Source: Algoriphagus chordae (GTDB taxonomy: Bacteria; Bacteroidota; Bacteroidia; Cytophagales; Cyclobacteriaceae). From it: a stretch of 64,000 nucleotides of DNA. The notes beneath the pieces were generated by a model that saw only the letters and a list, made by a program, of their open reading frames with translations, did not search any database and had not been told where the DNA came from. Shown piece by piece: positions 54,199-63,777 of the stretch. A program made the translations under genes and the position numbers. How positions within the stretch are numbered: the stretch's first letter is position 1; every line of letters starts with the position of its first letter. The stretch is taken from assembly GCF_003254055.1 (NCBI RefSeq), contig NZ_QKZT01000002.1:186001-250000 (forward strand), read 5' to 3'.

Positions 54199-55542
54199 AT
54201 GAAAAGTATTCTGATCACCGGTGCAAATATAGTCAATGAAGGTCGGATAAGTCCGGGCGATGTGTTAGTAGAAAACGGAAGAATCTCAAAACTGGGGGAA
54301 GATCTCAGTACTGAGAAGGCAGATATCCATATTGATGCCAAGGGAAAACATCTTTTCCCAGGACTGATAGATGATCAGGTACACTTCCGAGAGCCTGGGC
54401 TTACACACAAAGCAGAGATCTACACAGAGGCAAAAGCCGGAGTAGCTGGTGGCACTACCTCCTATATGGAAATGCCGAACACTATTCCTCAAGCGACTAC
54501 CCTAGAATTACTTGAGCAGAAGTACTCCAGAGCTGCAGAGGTTTCATTAGCCAACTATTCATTTTATATGGGAGCGACAAATAGCAATCTGGATGAAATC
54601 ATGAAAGTGGATTTCAGCAAGGTATGTGGCTTGAAGATTTTCCAAGGCTCTTCCACAGGAAACATGGTCGTAGATAATATCGAATCATTAGAGGGGATAT
54701 TTAAAGAATGTAAAGCAATCATCGCCATCCACTCTGAGAATGACGAGATCATCGCAGCCAACCTAGCGGAGTACAATTCTAACTATGGTGATGATATACC
54801 GGTAAAATACCATCCGAAAATCAGATCTGAAGAAGCTTGCTACGATGCTTCGAGTCGGGCAGTAGCTATGGCAAAAAAGCATGGGACACGACTTCACATT
54901 CTTCATATCAGTACAGCAAAAGAACTAGGTCTTTTCACCAATACTATTCCATTGGAAGAGAAAAAAGTAACTGCTGAGGCATGTATCCATCATATGTGGT
55001 TTTCTGAAGCAGATTATGACACCAAAGGAAATCTGATCAAATGGAACCCTGCAGTGAAAACGGCTGAAGATCGAGAAGCAATTTTCAATGCTATGCTCGA
55101 CGGCACCATTGACGTGGTGGCGACGGATCATGCGCCACATACCTTAGAAGAAAAAGCGCAAGTTTACACCAAAGCACCTTCAGGTGGACCTTTGAATCAA
55201 CATAGCTTGGTGGCTATGCTGGACTTCTATCATCAAGGGAAAATCAGTCTGGAGAAAATCGCCTTAAAAATGTGTCATAACGTAGCAACCTTATTCCATA
55301 TCGAGGAAAGAGGCTTTATCAGAGAGGGATATTATGCTGATTTGGTGTTGGTAGATTTAAATAACCCATGGAAAGTCGCCAAAGAAAATATTTTATCTAA
55401 GTGTGGTTGGTCCCCATTTGAAGGACACACTTTCAAGTCAAAAGTCACACACACAGTCGTTTCTGGACATTTGGCGTACGAAAACGGTCTATTTCACGAA
55501 GATAAAAATGGTGAGCGCATGAAATTTTCAAGAAATTTTTAA
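54199..55542 (+). CDS. dihydroorotase
   Basis: The 447-residue protein has the class I dihydroorotase layout: GKHLFPGLIDDQVHFREPGLTHK (metal-binding HxH within DQVHF near residue 60; PGLIDxHxH variant), the carboxylated-Lys region MEMPNTIPQ, GLKIFQGSSTG, and DVVATDHAPHTLEEKAQVYTKAPSGGP near residue 310. It makes dihydroorotate from carbamoyl-aspartate in pyrimidine synthesis. Class I enzymes are typical in Bacteroidota. The gene symbol is withheld because class I/II naming differs between species. Confidence 0.93.
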   Translation: MKSILITGANIVNEGRISPGDVLVENGRISKLGEDLSTEKADIHIDAKGKHLFPGLIDDQVHFREPGLTHKAEIYTEAKAGVAGGTTSYMEMPNTIPQATTLELLEQKYSRAAEVSLANYSFYMGATNSNLDEIMKVDFSKVCGLKIFQGSSTGNMVVDNIESLEGIFKECKAIIAIHSENDEIIAANLAEYNSNYGDDIPVKYHPKIRSEEACYDASSRAVAMAKKHGTRLHILHISTAKELGLFTNTIPLEEKKVTAEACIHHMWFSEADYDTKGNLIKWNPAVKTAEDREAIFNAMLDGTIDVVATDHAPHTLEEKAQVYTKAPSGGPLNQHSLVAMLDFYHQGKISLEKIALKMCHNVATLFHIEERGFIREGYYADLVLVDLNNPWKVAKENILSKCGWSPFEGHTFKSKVTHTVVSGHLAYENGLFHEDKNGERMKFSRNF

Positions 55543-55550
55543 AAATCATC

Positions 55551-55581
55551 TTGCGCTGATTCACCTTAATCATTACTTTTG
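55551..55581 (+). promoter_or_regulatory. promoter of tRNA-His (-33 TTG, -7 TACTTTTG)
   Basis: TACTTTTG (55574-55581) fits the Bacteroidota -7 consensus TAnnTTTG; TTG at 55551-55553 is 20 bp upstream, matching the usual spacing. The tRNA starts about 38 bp after the -7 box. Confidence 0.75.
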
Positions 55582-55618
55582 CAGACCGTTTGGAATAAAC
55601 GCATCCAAATGAATAAAT

Positions 55619-55693
55619 GGTGATTGTAGCTCAGTTGGTTAGAGCGCTGGTTTGTGGATCCAGAGGTCGCCGGTTCGAACCCGGTCTTTCACC
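55619..55693 (+). tRNA. tRNA-His (anticodon GTG)
   Basis: The cloverleaf reads G-1 at 55619, acceptor GTGATTG (55620-55626), D-arm GCTC-AGTTGGTTA-GAGC, anticodon loop TTGTGGA with GTG, T-arm GCCGG-TTCGAAC-CCGGT, acceptor 3' CTTTCAC and discriminator C. G-1 and C73 are features of tRNA-His. Two pairs of the acceptor stem are T-T (5-68 and 6-67), and the last anticodon-stem pair is T-T. The 3' CCA is not encoded in full. A hairpin terminator follows. Confidence 0.93.
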
Positions 55694-55694
55694 C

Positions 55695-55724
55695 AAAAAC
55701 CCCTCATTATGAGGGGTTTTGCTG
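55695..55724 (+). terminator. terminator after tRNA-His
   Basis: AAAACCCCTCA / TGAGGGGTTTT forms a stem of about 11 bp around TTA, followed by GCTG and T-rich sequence. Confidence 0.8.
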
Positions 55725-55785
55725 TTTATAGACAAGCTGTTGGCACAGCATTTGATAAAAACTGACAGAACTAAACCAACTACAG

Positions 55786-55926
55786 ATGTTTACTTTGTTC
55801 AAATCCCCGCCAAAATTCCCTCAAGTAAAGCCTATCAACATTAGAATGGCAAAATGTTACTTGATGAAATTTGAAGAATCGCTAAGAAATTTCGAAGAAA
55901 TCCAAAAAGAAGCGATTCACTCCTGA
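55786..55926 (+). CDS. possible small protein of 46 residues
   Basis: A short ATG frame encodes about 46 residues (MFTLFKSPPKFP...IHS) with a mixed, slightly basic composition and an amphipathic C-terminal half. It lies in the 490-bp interval between tRNA-His and the debranching-enzyme gene. There is no recognisable motif and no ribosome-binding evidence, so it could be chance. Confidence 0.3.
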   Translation: MFTLFKSPPKFPQVKPINIRMAKCYLMKFEESLRNFEEIQKEAIHS

Positions 55927-56033
55927 TTTTCTAACAGAAACCAAAGGTTATGGAAACATAACCTTTATTTTTTCCAATTTCATTTTTCTTGTCGGTACAA
56001 AACTCTATTTTTAGCAACATAGAATTTTTCCGC

Positions 56034-57950
56034 ATGAGTTATATCCATTTCGATAAAACACAATTAATCAATCTGAATTATTCTCTTGAAAGAGAAATAA
56101 TCAGAACCAATCGTTCGGGTGCTTATACCAGCACTTCGATTATTGGCTGCAACACCCGAAAGTATCACGGGCTACTCGTCGTTCCACAACCGCAAATTGA
56201 TTCTCAGAATCATGTCATGCTTTCTACCGTTCACGAGACAGTGATTCAGCATGGAGCGAGCTTTAATCTCGGCATCAGTAAATTCCCCGGGAATTATTCT
56301 CCGAGAGGCCATAAATATCTGAAAGACTTTGATTCAGAGCCTATCCCGAAGTTGACCTACCGTGTAGGCGGGGTGCTATTGCAAAAAGAATTGATCCTGG
56401 ACACCAATCGTGATCGATTGATGATTCGCTACACCTTATTAGAAGCGCATTCACCAACCAAGATTCGAATCCAGCCATTCTTGGCATTTAGAGGATTCCA
56501 CGATCTATCTAAGGCAAACACCTTCATCAACAAGAAATATAAAAAAGCTCCAAATGGCGCAGTTTTCCACTTGTACGATGCCTATGATCCACTTTACTTA
56601 CAAGTTTCCAAGAAGGTAGATTTTGTGCCTGCACCAGATTGGTATTATAATATAGAGTACATCTTGGAGCGAGAGCGTGGATATGAGTATCAGGAAGATT
56701 TATATGTTCCTGGATATTTCGAATTTGAAATTGAAAAAGGAGAATCTGTTATTTTTTCGGCAGGACTGACAGAAGCAGATCCTAAAACGCGTCAAAATGC
56801 CTTCAACAAGGAAATCGCTAGAAGAATCCCTAGAAATAATTTTGAAAATTGTCTCAAGAACTCAGCTGGTCAATTTCTAAGACAGCGAGATGGAGATACC
56901 AGAGTCATAGCCGGATATCCATGGTTTGGATGGTGGGGCAGAGATACATTTGTAGCTGCACCTGGCCTTACCTTAGCCACCGGAAACCCGAAGACCTTCC
57001 TGGAGATCATGGACACCATGTCTCGTGATCTAAAAGGGCCACTTTTCCCTAATGTAGGATCTGGTGTAATCACCAATATGAATTCTATCGATGCGCCACT
57101 TTGGTATTTCTGGGCCTTACAGCAGTACATCAAGTATACTGGCGACAGCAAGACCATTAAGGATCGCTACTTAGGAAAGATGAAGGGAATTATTGACGGA
57201 TACCTGCAAGGGACAGATTTCAATATCCATGTGTTAGAAAATGGCCTTGTTTACGGAGGAGAAGAGGGTAAAGCACTTACTTGGATGGATGCCGTTACGC
57301 CAGATGGACCTGTAACTCCAAGATCGGGCTGCCCAGTAGAAATACAAGCGCTATGGTACAATGCATTATGCTTTTACCATGAATTGACAGGAGATGAAAC
57401 AATGGCAGCACATGCTACAAAAATCGCTGACACTTTTGAAAAGGAATTCTGGTCAGAAGAACATGGCTATTTGGCAGATTATATCAATGGCGAAGAAAAA
57501 GATTGGGCAATACGTCCAAACATGGTTTTTGCGACCTCCTTGCCTTATGTAATGATCAGCGATGAGATATGTGATCAGGTTCTAGAGACAGCTAAATCAA
57601 AATTACTTACTACCCGAGGAATGCGTTCCCTTTCTCCTGATGATCCAGCCTACAAAGGATATTATTTCGGAGATCAGATCAGCAGGGATGAAGCTTACCA
57701 TAATGGAACAGTGTGGGTTTGGCCACTTGGTCATTTTGTAGAGGGATATATTAGGCTTCATGGCAAGTCCGGAGCCAATTTCATCCAAAAAATCGTAAAT
57801 GGTTTTGACGGGGTAATGACACAATACGGTATAGGGGCAGTAGCAGAAATATATGATGGAGATCCGCCGCATCGCTCCAAAGGAGCGATATCGCAGGCAT
57901 GGAGCGTATCAGAATTACTTAGAATGATGGATTTGGTCAAAAAGATATAA
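56034..57950 (+). CDS. glycogen debranching enzyme (amylo-alpha-1,6-glucosidase, GH133-type)
   Basis: The 638-residue protein (ATG at 56034; the TTG at 55989 would add 15 residues without family similarity) has the GDE N-terminal domain (NLNYSLEREIIRTNRSGAYTS, IIGCNTRKYHGLLVVP) and the amylo-1,6-glucosidase C-terminal barrel (IAGYPWFGWWGRDTFVAAPGLTL, DGPVTPRSGCPVEIQALWYNAL, AYHNGTVWVWPLGHFVEGY). It hydrolyses branch points of glycogen or maltodextrin in the cytoplasm. A GT4 gene and a GH57 gene follow in the same orientation. Confidence 0.92.
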   Translation: MSYIHFDKTQLINLNYSLEREIIRTNRSGAYTSTSIIGCNTRKYHGLLVVPQPQIDSQNHVMLSTVHETVIQHGASFNLGISKFPGNYSPRGHKYLKDFDSEPIPKLTYRVGGVLLQKELILDTNRDRLMIRYTLLEAHSPTKIRIQPFLAFRGFHDLSKANTFINKKYKKAPNGAVFHLYDAYDPLYLQVSKKVDFVPAPDWYYNIEYILERERGYEYQEDLYVPGYFEFEIEKGESVIFSAGLTEADPKTRQNAFNKEIARRIPRNNFENCLKNSAGQFLRQRDGDTRVIAGYPWFGWWGRDTFVAAPGLTLATGNPKTFLEIMDTMSRDLKGPLFPNVGSGVITNMNSIDAPLWYFWALQQYIKYTGDSKTIKDRYLGKMKGIIDGYLQGTDFNIHVLENGLVYGGEEGKALTWMDAVTPDGPVTPRSGCPVEIQALWYNALCFYHELTGDETMAAHATKIADTFEKEFWSEEHGYLADYINGEEKDWAIRPNMVFATSLPYVMISDEICDQVLETAKSKLLTTRGMRSLSPDDPAYKGYYFGDQISRDEAYHNGTVWVWPLGHFVEGYIRLHGKSGANFIQKIVNGFDGVMTQYGIGAVAEIYDGDPPHRSKGAISQAWSVSELLRMMDLVKKI

Positions 57951-57960
57951 AAGACTTTTT

Positions 57961-59247
57961 ATGAAGGTGCTAATGTTTGGGTGGGAATTCCCACCACATA
58001 TTTCAGGAGGTCTTGGTACAGCGTGCTATGGTTTGGTCAAGGGATTGGCTCACCATCATCAAGACATCATATTTGCAGTACCTAAACTCTGGGGAGACGA
58101 AGAGCCCTTGGCAGATTTTGTCAATGCGAGTGATGTCACCATAGATTATCGAGAAAAACGATTCAAAAAATTCTGGAAAAACCTGACTTACTTAGAAGTA
58201 AGCAGCTTTTTGGTACCATATCTCGGTCCAGATGAATTCAAGAAATTCACAGACTATGCTATCCATGATAGGACAGACGTAGATGAGAGTGTTTTTTCAA
58301 ACAAATTTGAATTCAGCGGCAAGTACGGCAAGGATTTGATGATGGAAGTATCCCGTTATGCCTTAGTAGCCGCGCATATCGCCAAGGACAAAGAACATGA
58401 CATCATCCATGCACACGATTGGCTTTCTTTTCCGGCAGGTATTGCAGCAAAGGAAATTAGCGGCAAGCCATTAGTAGCACACGTTCACGCCACCGAATAT
58501 GATCGATCAGGCGAATCTGTCAATCAGGTCGTCTATGACATAGAAAGATCAGGAATGCATGCTGCCGATCATATAGTGGCGGTAAGCCAGTTGACGAAGA
58601 ATATCATAATTAACAAATATGGAATCGATGCTAATAAGGTAACTGTACTACACAATGCAGTATTAGACGCTAGCATTATCAAGTCCAGCTACAACAAGAA
58701 GGTACCGGAGAAAATCGTGACTTTCTTAGGTAGAATCACTTTCCAAAAAGGCCCTGAGTACTTTGTAGAAGCCGCCAAAAAAGTCATCGAGCGTGACCCA
58801 AATGTGCGCTTTGTAATGGCCGGAAATGGAGATCTATTGAATCGAATGATTGATCGTGTAGCCGAACTTCGGATTGCTACCAAGTTCCATTTTACAGGTT
58901 TTCTAAAAGGGGACGACGTAGATCACATGTATGCTATCTCAGACGTGTATGTGATGCCATCCGTATCCGAGCCCTTTGGCATTTCACCTCTAGAAGCCGT
59001 ACGACACAACACACCAGTGATTATCTCCAAGCAATCCGGTGTAGCTGAAGTTCTTACTAATGCCATCAAGGTTGATTTTTGGGATATTGACTCCACGGCA
59101 GACGCAATTTTCGCATTGCTTCATTACGATGGTATTTCCAAAATGTTCAAAGAACTGGGAACTGAAGAATTGAAAAAATTAAAATGGGAGCATGTGGCCG
59201 AGAAACTTGTCACTGTGTACCAAAAAACATTATCGCAGAAACCATGA
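57961..59247 (+). CDS. glycosyltransferase family 4 protein, glycogen-synthase-like
   Basis: The 428-residue GT4 enzyme starts MKVLMFGWEFPPHISGGLGTA, with the starch/glycogen-synthase-like N-terminal glycine-rich loop, and shows VAHVHATEYDRSG, VTFLGRITFQKGPEYFVEAA and the donor-site segment VMPSVSEPFGISPLEAV. It may extend alpha-glucan chains or transfer glucose to an acceptor sugar. It lies 10 bp after the debranching-enzyme stop and overlaps the GH57 start by four bases (ATGA), so the three are one operon. Confidence 0.9.
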   Translation: MKVLMFGWEFPPHISGGLGTACYGLVKGLAHHHQDIIFAVPKLWGDEEPLADFVNASDVTIDYREKRFKKFWKNLTYLEVSSFLVPYLGPDEFKKFTDYAIHDRTDVDESVFSNKFEFSGKYGKDLMMEVSRYALVAAHIAKDKEHDIIHAHDWLSFPAGIAAKEISGKPLVAHVHATEYDRSGESVNQVVYDIERSGMHAADHIVAVSQLTKNIIINKYGIDANKVTVLHNAVLDASIIKSSYNKKVPEKIVTFLGRITFQKGPEYFVEAAKKVIERDPNVRFVMAGNGDLLNRMIDRVAELRIATKFHFTGFLKGDDVDHMYAISDVYVMPSVSEPFGISPLEAVRHNTPVIISKQSGVAEVLTNAIKVDFWDIDSTADAIFALLHYDGISKMFKELGTEELKKLKWEHVAEKLVTVYQKTLSQKP

Positions 59248-60449
59248 GAACCATATGCTTTTACTTCCAGGTTCATCAGCCTTACCGACTGAAACCTTAT
59301 CGCTTTTTTGATATCGGAGACGATCATCATTATTGGGACGATTTCTCCAATCGCAGTATCATGAGAAAAGTAGCACAGAAATGCTACCTCCCTATGAATG
59401 CTTTGCTATTAGATTTGATCCAAAAACATGACGGCGCCTTTAAGGTAAGTTTCTCTATGTCCGGCGTGCTGCTTGATCAACTTGAAGCCTATGCTCCAGA
59501 TGTGCTAGAAAGCTTCCAAAAACTAGTAGCAACTGGCCATTGTGAATTGCTCAATGAAACTTATGCACACACCTTAGCTGCTTTGAAAAGCAAGGATGAG
59601 TTTCAGAGTATGGTGAAAAAGCATCAGGAAAAAATCAAGAAACTATTCAATGGCTATCAGCCAAAAGTCTTTAGAAATACAGAGCTAATTTACTCGGATG
59701 AGATCGGTGCCACAGTAGCAGAAATGGGTTTTGAGGCCATTCTGACGGAAGGGGCCAAACACGTATTAGGATGGAAAAGTCCTAATTATGTCTATTGCAA
59801 TAGCATAGATCCTAAGTTAAAAGTGTTGCTTAAAAACTTCCAACTTTCGGATGACATCGCTTTTAGATTTGGCAACAAAAGCTGGGATGACTATCCACTC
59901 ACCACAGACAAGTTTGTGAAATGGATAAACGATGTGCCACAAGAAGAGGAGACCATCAATCTATTTATGGATTATGAGACCTTTGGTGAACATCAGTGGG
60001 CAGAGACAGGTATTTTCGAATTCATGAAAGCACTACCTGACGCTGTATTTAGCAAAACTAATTTCAGCTTTTCCACACCTTCCGAAGTTGCTGAAAAGAT
60101 TGCCCCAGTGGGCAAGATACATGTTCCTATTCCCATCTCATGGGCAGATGAGGAGCGTGATTTGACAGCTTGGCTAGGAAATGATCTTCAGGATGAAGCC
60201 TTTGATAGGCTATTCGAAATGGAGAAACTAGTGAAAGACATTGATGACGAAGATATTCAGCGTGATTGGGCATACTTACAAACCAGTGACCACTTTTACT
60301 ACATGTGTACCAAATTCTTCTCCGATGGAGATATTCACGCATACTTTAGCCCTTACGATTCGCCCTATGATGCATTCATCAATTACATGAATGTGCTTAG
60401 TGACTTTATGATACGGGTAAAAGAGAAAAGTATTCTCCCACAGATTTAA
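59244..60449 (+). CDS. glycoside hydrolase family 57 alpha-glucanase
   Basis: The 401-residue protein (ATG 59244, which overlaps the previous stop) has the GH57 layout: YFQVHQPYRL (first conserved region), FRNTELIYSDEIG near residue 150 (nucleophile Glu), LFMDYETFGEHQWAE (catalytic acid region) and a helical C-terminus. It should be an amylopullulanase/branching/alpha-amylase-type enzyme on maltodextrin or glycogen. The ATGA overlap with the GT4 gene implies translational coupling. A terminator follows. Confidence 0.92.
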   Translation: MRTICFYFQVHQPYRLKPYRFFDIGDDHHYWDDFSNRSIMRKVAQKCYLPMNALLLDLIQKHDGAFKVSFSMSGVLLDQLEAYAPDVLESFQKLVATGHCELLNETYAHTLAALKSKDEFQSMVKKHQEKIKKLFNGYQPKVFRNTELIYSDEIGATVAEMGFEAILTEGAKHVLGWKSPNYVYCNSIDPKLKVLLKNFQLSDDIAFRFGNKSWDDYPLTTDKFVKWINDVPQEEETINLFMDYETFGEHQWAETGIFEFMKALPDAVFSKTNFSFSTPSEVAEKIAPVGKIHVPIPISWADEERDLTAWLGNDLQDEAFDRLFEMEKLVKDIDDEDIQRDWAYLQTSDHFYYMCTKFFSDGDIHAYFSPYDSPYDAFINYMNVLSDFMIRVKEKSILPQI

Positions 60450-60472
60450 GATTTAGTATCTTCTATTAAACT

Positions 60473-60504
60473 AAAAAAGACCGCTTCTGATCGGTCTTTT
60501 TGCT
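60473..60504 (+). terminator. terminator after the GH57 operon
   Basis: AAAAAAGACCG / CGGTCTTTTT forms a stem around CTTCTGAT, followed by T residues. Confidence 0.85.
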
Positions 60505-60745
60505 TTTATGGGGTTCAACGTTTTCTTACTTAGAACACATATCCATGCACTTCATTTCTGGAAGGTTTACAGAAAATCATTCCGATATTCCGGGTCAGAA
60601 TCAAAAGTAGGTTCTTTGTCATTCAACATAATTTCGCCAGTTGATTTCCCTCTCACTTTTTCAATTCTCACCAATCCTTACCATTCCCTTCATCGGTCAA
60701 AATGAAAGAGTTTGATGCCTTGACAGAATTACATAGATCTTAGCC

Positions 60746-60769
60746 AAAAAAAAAGCCTCGAAAGGCTCT
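60746..60769 (-). terminator. terminator of the downstream lipoprotein gene
   Basis: On the minus strand GAGCCTTTCGAGGCT forms a short stem followed by nine T. It lies about 20 bp past the stop of the lipoprotein gene at 60789. Confidence 0.8.
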
Positions 60770-60788
60770 GAATTCATTGGGTCAATTA

Positions 60789-61373
60789 CTATTCAACAGC
60801 AGTATCATTAGGGTCTCTAAAAAAGACATTAAAGTCCTTTGACTTACTAATAGATTGAGATTCTAATAATATTTCATTTCCCCCTAGACTCGGGCTGAAA
60901 TAGAAAACATGTGAATTATCAGCTATATATTTCATAAGTGTAGACGCAGTTTCATCTTTATAAATATCCTTTTCAAGGAAATCATAAATAGGAGCCCCCA
61001 CTACTAAAGCTCCTGATTCTTTTGGGGTGATAAGAATAGGATTTACACTCTCATAATCTGCCAATACCAATGTATCCTCTTTACCATTATATTCAAATAT
61101 TGAATATAGGAAAGGACCACTGTCTGTCTTATCACCAAAATACTGGTCGAGTACAATATAAATGGAATCAGCAGAAGGGTTTTTATATTCAAAATAATAA
61201 TAAATCCTTGGGATCACGTATCCCCTATTTGAATTAAGAGAGTCATCTTCATAATGGCTGATATAAATTTGACTTAACAAAATTTCAATAGCTGTAGTTC
61301 TATCCCTTTTCCCACCAGAAGTATTGCATCCAATAAGGAATATTAACATGACAGCCACAATTACTATTTTCAT
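60789..61373 (-). CDS. hypothetical lipoprotein
   Basis: The 194-residue protein has a lipobox (LIGCNTS, Cys16) and an extracytoplasmic beta-rich domain (IYYYFEYKNPSADSIYIVLDQYFG, YSIFEYNGKEDTLVLADYE, SGALVVGAPIYDFLEK). No enzymatic motif or family was recognised. It is separated from panB by 30 bp on the same strand and may be cotranscribed. It may well be a species-specific surface protein. Confidence 0.7.
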   Translation of the reverse strand: MKIVIVAVMLIFLIGCNTSGGKRDRTTAIEILLSQIYISHYEDDSLNSNRGYVIPRIYYYFEYKNPSADSIYIVLDQYFGDKTDSGPFLYSIFEYNGKEDTLVLADYESVNPILITPKESGALVVGAPIYDFLEKDIYKDETASTLMKYIADNSHVFYFSPSLGGNEILLESQSISKSKDFNVFFRDPNDTAVE

Positions 61374-61403
61374 TCCTTTCGAATTCAGACAGTTACAAAC
61401 TAA

Positions 61404-62225
61404 TCAATAACTCTCTCCCTCATTAGGAAAGTCCTTACTCTTCACATCTTTGATGTATTGACCAAAAGCCTCCATCATAACCCCTTCCAGATCAGCGTAT
61501 TGCCTCAAAAATCTCGGTTTAAATTCTTGTGTGATTCCCAGCATATCATGAACCACTAAAACTTGTCCATCTACTCCACCGCCGGCTCCTATTCCAATGA
61601 TGGGAATGGAAACTGATTCTGCTACTTTTTTGGCTAGGTCTGCAGGGATTTTCTCCACTACTATCGCAAAGCATCCTAGCTCTTCCAAAAGCTTAGCGTC
61701 CTCCAACAATTTGTTTGCCTCTGTGTCTTCTTTGGCTCTTACAGTATATGTTCCGAACTTATAGATCGACTGAGGCGTCAATCCCAAATGCCCCATGACA
61801 GGAACTCCAGCACTCAGTATTCTAACCACAGACTCTTTGATCTCAGACCCACCCTCTACTTTCACGGCATGAGCACCTGATTCTTTCATGATCCGAATCG
61901 TAGAGCGCAAAGCCTCAGAGCTATTTCCTTGGTAGCTTCCAAAGGGAATATCCACCACCACAAAAGACCTACTCACTGCACGCACTACAGAAGATGCATG
62001 GTAGATCATCTGATCCAAAGTGATAGGTAAGGTAGTCTCATGACCAGCCATGACATTAGAAGCCGAATCACCCACTAGAATAATATCGATCCCAGCGGCA
62101 TCCACGATTTTGGCCATGGAATAATCATAGGCCGTAAGCATGGAGATTTTCTCACCCCGATCCTTCATCTCTTGAAGGATATGTGTGGTGATTCGCTTAA
62201 TATTTGCAGAAGAATGTACTGACAT
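61404..62225 (-). CDS. panB: 3-methyl-2-oxobutanoate hydroxymethyltransferase
   Basis: The 273-residue protein has the PanB TIM-barrel motifs: [48 protein letters not shown] and [49 protein letters not shown]. It adds a hydroxymethyl group from methylene-tetrahydrofolate to 2-oxoisovalerate in pantothenate synthesis. The phosphoribosyltransferase gene lies 4 bp upstream in the same orientation, so the two may be cotranscribed. Confidence 0.96.
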   Translation of the reverse strand: MSVHSSANIKRITTHILQEMKDRGEKISMLTAYDYSMAKIVDAAGIDIILVGDSASNVMAGHETTLPITLDQMIYHASSVVRAVSRSFVVVDIPFGSYQGNSSEALRSTIRIMKESGAHAVKVEGGSEIKESVVRILSAGVPVMGHLGLTPQSIYKFGTYTVRAKEDTEANKLLEDAKLLEELGCFAIVVEKIPADLAKKVAESVSIPIIGIGAGGGVDGQVLVVHDMLGITQEFKPRFLRQYADLEGVMMEAFGQYIKDVKSKDFPNEGESY

Positions 62226-62229
62226 AATG

Positions 62230-62721
62230 TTAGTGTAGATAAACGAAGTAATTATCTCCCGAGAAATCTACTTTGATATGCTCATTGAGTGTAGTAGAAA
62301 GTTCGAAACCAGTGTAATCAGGTCGAATTGGAAAAAGGCCATGACTACGATTTACCAGTACAGCTATCTCCATTCTAAAGAGTTCTTCACCCAAAAAAGG
62401 CTTCATAGCGTAAACTAGCGTTTTACCAGTGTTGAGCACATCGTCCACCAAAATCAAGGATTTTCCCTGCAAATCAATTTCTTTGGAAAGCTGCACCTTG
62501 CCAGAGGCGATATCTGTTTTATCTAGCATGATTTCAGTTTGCTCGATAGTAAGTGGGGAGATAGCTCTAAGTTCGGCGGCTAACAAGTCGGCAAGAATCC
62601 TTCCCATACCTGATATCCCCGCAAATACGACCGCCTTTGAGTTGAGATTTCTCTCGTATATCTCATAGGCCATTCTGGTGATTTTCTTCTTTATCTGCTG
62701 ATGATTGAGTACTTCGCTCAT
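62230..62721 (-). CDS. phosphoribosyltransferase (PyrR-like)
   Basis: The 163-residue protein (start MSEVLN at 62721) has the type I PRTase fold with the PRPP-binding motif [14 protein letters not shown] near residue 95 and an N-terminal [15 protein letters not shown] start. It resembles PyrR bifunctional regulators/uracil PRTases, but PyrR function is not proven by sequence. It is 4 bp upstream of panB and follows rsgA in the same orientation. Confidence 0.85.
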   Translation of the reverse strand: MSEVLNHQQIKKKITRMAYEIYERNLNSKAVVFAGISGMGRILADLLAAELRAISPLTIEQTEIMLDKTDIASGKVQLSKEIDLQGKSLILVDDVLNTGKTLVYAMKPFLGEELFRMEIAVLVNRSHGLFPIRPDYTGFELSTTLNEHIKVDFSGDNYFVYLH

Positions 62722-62782
62722 AGTATTTTTCAAAAATGAAAATTAGTCCAATTCTACTTGGATTCAAAATCAACTAGGATGC

Positions 62783-63706
62783 TTATCTATAGTCATCCTC
62801 CTCATTGAGAATATTCAAATAACTTTCGTATCGGTAAGGATGAATAAAGCCTGCCTCCACCTTGTCTATCACCACACAGCCGGGTTCGTTCACATGTTGG
62901 CAATCATTGTATTTGCACTGCCCTAGGTATTTTCTCATCTCAGGAAAATAATGTGAAAGCTCAGTATCCTCAATTTCTAGAATCCCAAATTCTTTTATCC
63001 CTGGAGTATCGATGAGATCTCCACCATTTTCTAAGGCAAAAAGCTCTGCAAAAGTAGTCGTATGAACACCTTTGGATGTAAAGCCAGAAACTTCCTTGGT
63101 ATGTTGTTCGGCTTCTGGTACCAAAGCATTAAGCAAGGTGGACTTCCCTACTCCCGAATGCCCAGAGATGAGCGTAGATTTCCCCGCCAGAACAGCATCA
63201 AATTTATCCTTCAAATTCTCTTCCATCAGCGCTGAAACTTCCATCACTTGGTATCCCAGTGGCTCATAGATCTCATGAATATCCAAAAGCCAATCTTCCG
63301 CTTTTTCCCCTGACAACTGATCCATTTTATTCACTACCAAAATCGCTGGAATTCTGAAACTCTCCGTACTGACAAGGAATCTATCTATAAAACCTAAGGA
63401 TGTCCTCGGACTCTTCATGGTAATGACAAGAATAGCTTGATCCAGATTGCTGGCGATGATATGCGAAAAATGCTGCTTTCGTGTAGACTTGCGGATCACG
63501 TAGTTTTCTCTGGGCAAAATATCAGATATCACCGCAGTTTCCTGATTCTCTTCCTTAGCCAATTCCACCCAATCCCCCACGGCAATAGGGTTTGTCAGCT
63601 TAAGATCATCTTGCTTAAACTTCCCTTTCAGTCTGGAAGCAACAACTTCACCCTCGGTCTGCACCAAATACCAACTACCAGTAGATTTTATTACTCTTCC
63701 TTTCAT
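62783..63706 (-). CDS. rsgA: ribosome small-subunit-dependent GTPase A
   Basis: The 307-residue protein is a circularly permuted GTPase: an N-terminal OB-fold (ISTGSWYLVQTEGEVV), G4 NKMDQLS, G1 GHSGVGKSTLLNAL, G3 DTPGIKEFG, and a C-terminal zinc finger CKYNDCQHVNEPGC. It acts in 30S ribosome maturation. It is upstream of the phosphoribosyltransferase gene on the same strand, and downstream of the partial glycosyltransferase gene. Confidence 0.96.
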   Translation of the reverse strand: MKGRVIKSTGSWYLVQTEGEVVASRLKGKFKQDDLKLTNPIAVGDWVELAKEENQETAVISDILPRENYVIRKSTRKQHFSHIIASNLDQAILVITMKSPRTSLGFIDRFLVSTESFRIPAILVVNKMDQLSGEKAEDWLLDIHEIYEPLGYQVMEVSALMEENLKDKFDAVLAGKSTLISGHSGVGKSTLLNALVPEAEQHTKEVSGFTSKGVHTTTFAELFALENGGDLIDTPGIKEFGILEIEDTELSHYFPEMRKYLGQCKYNDCQHVNEPGCVVIDKVEAGFIHPYRYESYLNILNEEDDYR

Positions 63707-63777
63707 CTATTTATTGTTTTTCAGAGGTCACCCGATACATACACCAAGTGTATATCTCACCTCAGGCCGGCTCGATT

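Larger units (their letters stand above)
60450..60788. other. intergenic region with two terminators; possible remnant
   Basis: After the terminator at 60473-60504, bases 60567-60677 read on the minus strand encode an open 36-codon fragment ending in a stop (GLVRIEKVRG...YRNDFL). It lacks a start and may be a gene remnant or chance. The terminator of the 60789 gene lies at 60746-60769. Confidence 0.4.

Noticed and set aside
60508-60705. Small protein on the plus strand after the GH57 operon
   Set aside because: Composition and lack of context look like chance; the minus-strand fragment in the same place is at least as good, and neither is convincing.
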